A stretch of 64,000 nucleotides of DNA from Helianthus annuus (taxonomy: Eukaryota; Streptophyta; Magnoliopsida; Asterales; Asteraceae), in the NCBI RefSeq assembly GCF_002127325.2, contig NC_035443.2, positions 30,617,930 through 30,681,929 of the forward strand, given 5' to 3'. Shown here piece by piece: positions 56,731-64,000 of the stretch. The position numbers and the translations under genes were made by a program. The first letter of the stretch is position 1; the number at the start of each line of letters is the position of its first letter. The notes beneath the pieces were generated by a model. It saw only the letters and a program-made list of their open reading frames with translations, did no database searches and had not been told where the DNA came from.

Positions 56731-57207
56731 GGCTGCCAAAGATAAAATACATCTTCTGTGTAGTTGACTTTTATAAATCTGGAAGGAGTTCTATTTACCT
56801 ATTAAATAGCAAAGAAGTTGTATATAGAATTGGGTAAAGATGCATAATTTTATATTAACTTTACTAATTATTTTGTAGCGCTTGAGAAAAATCTTCATAC
56901 ACCATTTAATTTAACTTGACTGAATTTTCGTTAAAAAAATTACTTTTTATAGACAACACCAATTTATATACGAATCGAATTTTATTTGCTCGCAAAAATT
57001 TCTGGCAACACATTTTAAGTACGAATTGAATTTCCGTTTGCAAAAATGTTTGACAACACATTTTGGAGCCCCCAGCATTTCGGGGGACTCTCATCTAGTT
57101 TATTTTTAACTGAAACCACATATCTCTTATTTAATGATACTTTTTTTATTTTTTGACCATCAAACGTGTATGTTAGAGGTGTTTAGAATCGAACTTGAAA
57201 AAATTGA
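56731..57207. other. AT-rich intergenic DNA, no gene
   Basis: Two related segments (56965-57010 and 57013-57060: CAAAAATNTNTGNCAACACA) form a short direct repeat. Confidence 0.55.
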
Positions 57208-57215
57208 ATTTTGAT

Positions 57216-57913
57216 TAGGATTAGGATTGGCAATGGGTCAGGTTCGGGTCGGGTATTGGTAATCCCATACCCATACCCGGTTGTAAAATCGTGTCCCATA
57301 CCCGACCCAATACCCGTCGGGTATATGTCGGGTAATTACCCATCGGGTACCGGGTATACCCGCGGGTATCGGGTATACCCATTAGTTTGTTAAAAGATAT
57401 ACATTGTGATTTCCAAAAACATTTTTTACTATTATAGTTATTATATAGTTTTATTTATGCAACAACAATTATAAATTAAAATATACATTACATACATCTA
57501 AGTTTTATCATAAATTAATAATAACTTTATAATATTTATACACTCATATGTATATACTTCACAACATACAAAATATAAATACTATCATTAAATACACATG
57601 TTAAAAGAAAATTTATTTTTTCATATTATGAAGATACTAAAATAAATCATTAATAGATAATGGTTAATGGAAAATAAAAACATAAATTAAAAACTTATGG
57701 TATATGATCGGGTATATAGTTCGGGTAAACGGGTATGTGGTTTCGGGTAATCGGGTCGGGTATCACCTAATCCCATACCCGACCCATACCCGCGAAAATT
57801 TTTAAAACTAATCTCATACCCGGCCCAATACCCGTCGGGTATCGGGTATACCCGTCCCATTTGGGTCGGGTTTCGGATATACCCGTCGGACTCAGGTATT
57901 TTTGCCATCCCTA
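57216..57913. mobile_element. hAT-like MITE, TSD ATTTTGAT, built of GGGTAT repeats
   Basis: Ends TAGGATTGGCAA and TTGCCATCCCTA; flanks ATTTTGAT at 57208-57215 and 57914-57921 are identical, with a 6-bp slip (TAGGAT twice) at the left end. Both arms are runs of CGGGTA/TACCCG; the middle (57390-57690) is AT-rich. Confidence 0.8.
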
Positions 57914-58063
57914 ATTTTGATTCTACTAGAATCGAAAGTCACCTATTTAGACATCGAGTAGAAAATCACCTAATCCACCAACTTGTTTAAGTTGTGGTTT
58001 TTTTCTTTTATTTAAGAGATTCAACCTGATGAATCTACAAGAAGTAATGGAAACAAAAACCTA

Positions 58064-58630
58064 TTGTCAAATCTTAAATTTATGATAGAGCATGATAATT
58101 TGATAAAACGTTACACATGGTAATTTATGAGCAAGCTTACTCGAATTCAACATAAATCATTTCAAGCAAACTTTGTCAAATCATGATTTTTATGACAAGC
58201 ATGATAATCTGATCAAATGTGAATACACGTGGTAATTTATGTAAAAGCTTACTCGAATTTAACATGCATCATTTCAAGCAGACTTTGTCAAAATTCAATT
58301 TTTTTTTGATGCTAATGATAATCTGATCGAACATGAATACACGTGTTAATTTATGTAGAAGCTTACTCGAATTCAACAGAAATCATTTCAAGCAGACTTT
58401 TGTAAAATCTCAAATTTTATGATGATCATGGTAATTTGATTGAACATGAATACACGTGGTAAATTATGAATAAGTTTACTTGAAATTAACATAAATCATT
58501 TCAAGCATACTGTGTCAAGTCTCAAAGGTTATTATGTGTATCGAACACAAATATACATGGTAATTTATGAAGAAGCTTACTTTAGTTCAAGTGTTCAACA
58601 TAAGTCTTTGGTAGTAGACTCTGTCAAAAC
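58064..58630. repeat. Tandem minisatellite, unit about 112 bp, five copies
   Basis: Units start at about 58064, 58174, 58285, 58400 and 58513, with a partial one at 58621. Shared core: TACACGTGGTAATTTATG, AAGCTTACTCGAATT, CATTTCAAGCA. Each unit is flanked by TTGTCAAA. Confidence 0.9.
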
Positions 58631-58831
58631 TCTATATAAAGGGTTTAGGGTTTAGGATCATGTAAAAAAGATGAAATTTGTGAAAATAATAAGAAAAAAA
58701 TGTGAAAATGATAAGAAAAAATATAATGATGACACATGTCATTATTTAATTTATTAGAATAAGGACAATTAAGTAATTTAATAAAAAACCTAATTAGATA
58801 AAATAAAAAAAAAAACCCGCATGCAATGCAC

Positions 58832-59284
58832 CAGGGCCGTTCCTATGTTTTTGGAGACTCTAAGCGAACTATAAAGTGGGGGCCCTAATTTCACCGACAA
58901 ACTCTCCTCCAATCCCGATGCCATGGGTGATTACCCTTACTTTTTTCGGCTAGTGATAGCCGATAGCCTAGAAATTGAAAGCAGGTTGCTATGGGAAATG
59001 AGAACGATGATTACGGCTGTATTTTGGGGCTTTAGGCCACTAAATAATGATGATTAGGTCGATGGTGGATGTGTTGTAATAGCTGGAAATCAAGGCGAAA
59101 TGGGCTTTGAAACTTGGCATTTTTTTGCCAAACAATATTTATTTCGGACCCCTTCAATGAAAAATCTGTTTGGTTTTGAAATCAACGTATTTATTTGGGC
59201 CTAATACATATATATTCGGAGGCCCTAATGGTTTGGTGACCCTAGACTCGTGCCTAGGTTACCAAGCCTATGGAGCCGGCCCTG
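58832..59284. mobile_element. hAT-type MITE, TSD CAATGCAC
   Basis: Starts CAGGGCCGTTCC and ends GGAGCCGGCCCTG; perfect 8-bp duplication CAATGCAC at 58824-58831 and 59285-59292. It lies at the left end of a large foldback element. Confidence 0.92.
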
Positions 59285-60286
59285 CAATGCACATGCAAGT
59301 TCCTCCGTCTTTTTTAAACATCAATAACTTTTTATACATAACTTTTTTTTAAATTACACCATAATAACGAGTGTTTTTTATCTTTAATATGAGTACCATA
59401 TTCCTATACTAACCAACTGGGGTAGCCCAGTTGGCCACCGACACCCACCTCTTCCCAGAGGTACCGGGTTCGAGTCTTGGGAGTGGCATATGTCGCCGAG
59501 GGTAAGAACTCGGCAAGGGGAATTCACCGCGGAGCTAGCTTGGTCGGGTAGCGACTCCCGGAGTGGGATCACTCCGGCGGTTGGGAGGACCGTGCTCTAT
59601 CCCCCCCCCCCCCCCAACCATATTCCTATACTTATATAGAGAAAAAAAATTACATTTCGATCGGATGTTTTAGTACATGGTATTTTGTTTATGTTGTTTT
59701 AATTGTATAGTGATTTAAGGCGTTGTGTTTTAAAGTAAAACACCATGAATGTATATAAGACAACATAACATTGCAAATACCATTTACATTCAATCTTGTA
59801 TTCTATTGTTTTTATTTTAGGAATTCAAAATAGATTATGTTGTCTTGTAAAAAGAAAAAGTTAGCTCGTTGAATTTAATGATATTTTTTTATTACTAATG
59901 GAATGGTGTCTTTGTATATTTGTTTATTGTCTTGTTTTCTATGGTGTTTTATTTTAGTTTCATGGTGTTTCTGTATAAGAAAATGGTAGTTTGCTGAATT
60001 CAATGGTATTTACAATGTTATGATGTCTTATATACGTTAATGGTGTTTTACTGTAAAACACAACGCCCTGAATCACTATACAATTAAAACAACATAGACA
60101 AAACACCATGGATTAAAACATCCGATCGAAACGTAGTTTTTTTTTTCTCTATATAAGTATAGCAATATGGTACTCATATTAAAGATAAAAAACACTCGTT
60201 ATTATGGTGTATTTTAAAAAAAAAAGTTATATATAAAAGGTTATTGACGTTTAAAAAAGACGGAGGAAACTTGCATGTGGGTTTTT
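59285..60286. mobile_element. Large foldback element, about 1 kb, with SINE in left arm
   Basis: Left arm (to about 59787) and right arm (60002-60286) pair over nearly 280 bp once the SINE is removed: both have TTCCTCCGTCTTTTTTAAAC, TTTCGATCGGATGTTTTA and GGCGTTGTGTTTTA. Loop about 210 bp. Its left end probably continues beyond the hAT element to about 58815. Confidence 0.85.
59411..59616 (+). mobile_element. tRNA-derived SINE, 16-bp TSD
   Basis: A-box GGTAGCCCAGTTGG and B-box GGTTCGAGTCTT; the tail is a C run. ACCATATTCCTATACT is duplicated exactly at 59395-59410 and 59617-59632. Same family as 54903-55107. Confidence 0.93.
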
Positions 60287-60392
60287 GAATTTAAAAATGT
60301 TAAGTTTACCTACCCTTGATATAGAAAATTAATTATTTTAATGGTAAACACTATTTACAATTATGCCATTATAATCTCAACTATTACCATTA

Positions 60393-60700
60393 GGCTATAG
60401 GGTGTGGTCATGACCCTCATGATCACCATGACCCTCCACATCAATGCCATGTCACCTACTTCTAATCCATCATCCAAAACCACTACTCTAAGGGTGTGGT
60501 CATGATTCAAACCACTATTATCTTACTTTAATTTATTTTTGTGAAAAGGAAAGAAAATATTAAATATGGAAAGTAGGCTCATGATTGACATAGTTTAATT
60601 CATGGGAATCATGATGGATGAGACAAGTGGGTGGTGTAGCAATTCATTAATGGTCCTATGTGGTGATTAATGAGCCAACAATGCCCCTTACACCCTATAG
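60393..60700. mobile_element. PIF/Harbinger-like MITE
   Basis: Left end GGCTATAGGGTGTGG and right end CCTTACACCCTATAG are inverted. TTA precedes the left end; the right flank ATT is not a match. A second left-end-like AGGGTGTGGTCATGA at 60490 suggests an insertion or duplication. Related ends to 16743-18360. Confidence 0.6.
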
Positions 60701-61004
60701 ATTCATTCTTATATTTCTCACAAAACACACTGTTTTTACAATAAGACTACCCTGTAAAATAGTTCTGTTATAAGTTTATAACTTATGTTCAAAAAAATTC
60801 TGGTTACTTTGAATTATACAAGTTAATAGTCAAACTCAAGTATAGACCGGTCAAATTTCATAAAGCAAAAAAACTTTGATCTCATCATTCCTTAACTGGG
60901 TTGATTTTCAAACATTTTGAAATTTTATTTCAAAAGTCCATAGAAAAAAGTCTGATTACTTTACAGATTTGTTCATCATTAAACTTCACGTACAAATATA
61001 TATT
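60701..61004. other. AT-rich intergenic DNA, no gene
   Basis: I see no ORF or repeat boundary. Confidence 0.5.
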
Positions 61005-61007
61005 TTA

Positions 61008-61232
61008 GAGGCTGTTTGGTAGCCTCTTAATGACCATTCAGATGCTACCTCTTAATGGTTTAAAATATCTGAATGAATAAGAGGTAACCTCAAGTCTGAA
61101 TGGTTAAGAGGTAACCTCTGAATGGTAAATCATCATATGTCACATTCTTCTACCTTCTCATTGGTAAAATTGTTAATGGTTCCATTAAGAGGTAGCCTCT
61201 TAATGACCATTCAGAGGCTACCAAACAGCCCC
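61008..61232. mobile_element. Tourist-type (PIF/Harbinger) MITE, TSD TTA
   Basis: Starts GAGGCTGTTTGGTAGCC and ends GGCTACCAAACAGCCCC; TTA at 61005-61007 and 61233-61235. 225 bp, noncoding. Confidence 0.88.
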
Positions 61233-61238
61233 TTAGTG

Positions 61239-61608
61239 TTAAATGCTATTTTAGTTCCTGTGGTTTGGACCATTTTGCCAGTTTAGTCCAAATGTTTCAT
61301 TTTTCGTCTATGGGTCCAAAAAGGTTTCATCGTTGCCATTTTAGTCCACTGGGTTAACTTTATCCATTTTTTCTGTTAACGAGAAGGGCAATTCGGTCAT
61401 TTTATATGTAATTCTGTGAACTACAAGGGCAATTCGGCCTTATAAAATGACCGAATTGCCTTTCTCATTAACAGAATTAATGGATGAAGTTAACCCAGTG
61501 AACTAAAATGGCAACGGTGAAACCTTTTTGGAAACACATGCGAAAAATGAAATCTTTAGACTAAACTGACAAAATGACCCAAACCACAAGGACTAAAATG
61601 ACATTTAC
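61239..61608. mobile_element. Foldback MITE, 370 bp
   Basis: Long arms pair: TATTTTAGTTCCTGTGGTTT on the left matches the inverse of the right end (CATTTTAGTCCTTGTGGTTT), and GAATTGCC/GGCAATTC blocks face each other near the centre. Confidence 0.85.
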
Positions 61609-61719
61609 TTACATATACAAACCACATGGCAGGGAATAGTATCTCCCCGTCATTAGTTAAAATTGGCGGCCACCCCTCCCCCATTGGACCAACAAACTTA
61701 TTATTTTATACACGCTTTA

Positions 61720-62310
61720 AAATTACTTTTTTTGCCCTGGAATAGTGTTTTCTCTTCCATTGTTTCAAATGGGCGGCGAGCAATATCCATTGGACCAACC
61801 GGTTGATTATTTTATATCCACTTTAAAATTACGTTTTTGCCCACAGTTAAAAAACACGGTTTTGCCTCAACTTCAAAATACATTTATCCATTTGCCCCGA
61901 GCTAAAAAATACGATTTCGCCCTTGGTAAAAAAATTACGCATTTACCCTCAGCCAAAATTACGTTTTCGCCTCAGTTCAAAATAAAATTTTGTTTTTTCC
62001 CCCGGCTCAAAATTACGATTTTACGCCGGTTTATTATTTTATACCTACTTTAAAATTACGGTTTTGCCCACAGTTTAAAATTACGTTTTTGCCTACAATT
62101 CAAAATAAAATTATGCTTTTGCCCCCAGCTAAAATTTACGAATTTCCCCTCGGTTCAAAATTACGATATCACCCTCAATTCAAAATTACGTTTTTCCCCC
62201 CAGTGCAAAATAAAAATATGGTTTTCCCTATCTAAAAATTAGGATTTTACCATCGAGAAAAAAATTTGATTTTTCCCTCAAGTAAAAATAAAAATATGAT
62301 TTTGCCCCCA
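61720..62310. repeat. Degenerate minisatellite TTACGTTTTTGCCCCCAG, about 20 copies
   Basis: Units of 22-30 bp repeat AAAATTACGNTTTTGCCC with variable spacers. ORFs here (61745-62053, 61990-62235) are translated repeats, not genes. Confidence 0.9.
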
Positions 62311-62755
62311 GCTAAAAATCGTGTTAAAGAGATGGCTAACACTCTTTTTACTTTTTCTTTCTAGCAAAACTATAGTACTGTCTTTTTAATTGGTTGAGAA
62401 TTATTCGGTTATCGTTTCGTAACGCGGGCGGGGTATCTCTTTAACTCTATATTTTAAAATAATAATGTTCCGATTTCCTTTATTAAAAAATAGTCAAAAG
62501 AAAATGTGTTTTAAACTCTCTGAATCGTTAACCTTATCCATACTTCATAGTATATCAATCACATCAACATGTGTTTTCTTTTTAAAGATTGACTTGCCCG
62601 GTTGCCCTGTCGTTCACATCATTATATACTATAATTCCTTTTTATATTTTTTGGCACTCAACCTTTTGTGGGCTACCAAAGAAGAAAATGAACAAAATTA
62701 CGAAATTGATTATGAACTGATATTGTCATTATGATGTCACATTTAATAACCAAAA
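62311..62755. other. Intergenic DNA, no gene
   Basis: GTTAAAGAGAT at 62323 and ATCTCTTTAAC at 62435 are inverted and may be a small foldback. The plus ORF 62465-62734 has no recognisable family. Confidence 0.45.
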
Positions 62756-63690
62756 CTAGTAATAAGACCCGCGCCGTTGCTATGCGGCGGGTACTTCGCA
62801 AATATCGAACGAATTAGTCCAAGCGTTACGTGACGTTTTAACTATATGAAAACGCACGTTTTGACGTATCCAATTGAACTCAATGTATCCTATAGTTGCA
62901 TTGCGATTGGATCAAAACGTAACGTAAATCGAATTTATATCGTACAATGTTAATGTATTATACGCGACCCGACTAACTCGAATTTATATCGTCAAGGCAA
63001 AACCTCTTGAGGGGGTCAAAGTGGCATTTATAAAGTTCATAAAAAGTTAAGTGGTTAAAAATTGTATTTCGTAAACTTAAGGGCTAAGAGGATTCACATC
63101 CTAGGAATCAAAATCTGTGTGTGGGGTTTTTTAAATATAAAAAGTATAAAAAGTGGTTGTGAGTGGAGGAGAGAGACAATGTTACTGTTCATCTGTATAT
63201 TTTGAGGAACAATGTTCACCCACTATAATTTTTTAATACATATTGAAAGTGGTTTTGAGTGAAGGAGAGAGAAAAATGGGATGATAAAGATATAAAAATA
63301 TTATTTAATTGAAAAGGAGAGAGAAAAAGTATTTGTTTTTAGTGAAAATATATTGATATATGAGTTGTTTTTTAGTGGAATGTATGTATATTTTTAGGGA
63401 GCTGGATGTGAATGCTCTAAGAAAGGGTAAAGATAAAATTTGATAAAGTTTTAGGGTAAGAAGTAAAATATAACAAAGTTGGAGCTGAAAAGGAAACTAT
63501 CACAAAGTTGGGGTGTCAAAAGCAAGGTATTTGTAAAACGAAGTAGTAGTTTAGGGACTAAATTTGCTACTTTATGAAAGTTTAAAGGTATCAAAGCTAA
63601 GGGACTAAAATTGTAACATCATAAAAGTATGAGGGAGGGGAGGCAAAGTCGGTGGGGTTTCCACCGACCTTTTCTTTTAAGAGTATAAAT
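62756..63690 (-). mobile_element. Non-autonomous Helitron
   Basis: The minus-strand 3' end is a GC hairpin (ACCCGCGCCG...GCGGCGGGT, 62767-62792) followed by a short AT spacer and CTAG (62756-62759), then host T, as in Helitrons. The 5' end is near 63690 (minus TTTATACTCTTAAAAGAAAA) and is approximate. No RepHel coding. 63000-63660 is rich in AAGTTTAGGGACTAAA-type motifs. Confidence 0.75.
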
Positions 63691-63916
63691 AATATCTATG
63701 TTAAACGTAACATAAATAGCAAAAATATACTAAGCCACATTCAGTTTTGAAGGGTTATATATACTAGGAAGTTTATTTGGGTAGGAATGATAGCAAGTAA
63801 TCTTGACCATCAATTAAGTAATCAAGGGCTTGAATTAAATAGATAAAATTGAACAAAAACTAGGAGGCGCGTGAGATTCTCAAGGGTATTCTAATCCATC
63901 CAAGTTAGTAGTTTCT
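63691..63916. other. Intergenic DNA, no gene
   Basis: AT-rich; no ORF. May hold the outer end of the foldback element that runs off the window. Confidence 0.45.
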
Positions 63917-64000
63917 CTCTCCTCCAATTTTCCTTCGTTTTTAAAACGTTAATAATTTTTTCATACGACATTATTTTTTATAAAAATTGCACCATAAAAA
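63917..64000. mobile_element. Start of a foldback element, cut by window edge
   Basis: TTCCTTCGTTTTTAAAACGT and ATTGCACCATAA follow the same order as the left arm at 59300-59370 (CCTCCGTCTTTTTTAAACAT, ATTACACCATAA). Confidence 0.6.

Noticed and set aside
57211..57908. ORFs on both strands
   Set aside because: Translated GGGTAT repeats inside a hAT-like MITE.
59420..59490. tRNA gene
   Set aside because: Head of a second SINE copy; no acceptor stem pairing seen.
61745..62235. Two overlapping ORFs
   Set aside because: They translate a TTACGTTTTTGCCC minisatellite; no domain and no start context.

Overview
This is a stretch of plant nuclear DNA made almost entirely of transposable elements. 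I find no ordinary host gene, rRNA, tRNA gene or CRISPR array. LTR retrotransposons with tRNA-iMet or tRNA-Asp type primer sites, a LINE with a zf-RVT domain, tRNA-derived SINEs, hAT and PIF/Harbinger MITEs and a Helitron all point to a flowering plant. The repeat styles (CACGGGGCCGTG-bearing Tat-like LTR elements, Tekay elements with 2.5 kb LTRs, SIRE-type copia) look like Asteraceae to me; that is inference from memory, not a search result.

Layout. 1-6156: a minus-strand Ty1/copia element whose 3' LTR is cut by the window edge; its gag-pol is one frame broken by a single TAG. 6157-7427: probable Ty3 LTR (minus). 7428-11173: 3' part of a decayed Athila/Tat-like element, joined to the 3' end of a LINE (11174-11784). 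12151-15427: a complete gag-only LTR element with TSD CCATG. 15433-21412: AT-rich DNA with a Harbinger-like element containing a hAT element, diverged direct repeats with a possible Helitron end, and foldback elements.

21418-50502 is a three-element nest. The host is a SIRE/Maximus-type copia element (minus strand, TSD GCTGG, about 12.7 kb without its passengers) with gag, pol and a very long third ORF. A non-autonomous Tat-like Ty3 element (plus strand, 25801-32647, TSD GTATC) sits in the third ORF. A Tekay-type chromovirus (minus strand, 38279-47802, TSD CCTAA) sits in the gag region. LTR differences read by eye give a relative order: gag-only element oldest (about 2.5%), SIRE and Tat-like similar (about 1%), Tekay youngest (one base in a G run over 2.5 kb).

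50503-64000 is a dense field of short DNA elements: hAT elements with 8-bp TSDs, two SINEs with 16-bp TSDs, several foldback elements including a 371-bp near-perfect hairpin, minisatellites, a Tourist-type MITE and a minus-strand Helitron.

All protein-coding content belongs to mobile elements. The most unusual features are the paired palindromic GC modules of the Tat-like element, similar palindromic arrays in three other retroelement families here, the long third ORF of the SIRE element, and a very recent Tekay insertion whose reverse transcriptase active site and reading frame are destroyed. I see no sign of a non-transposon system.
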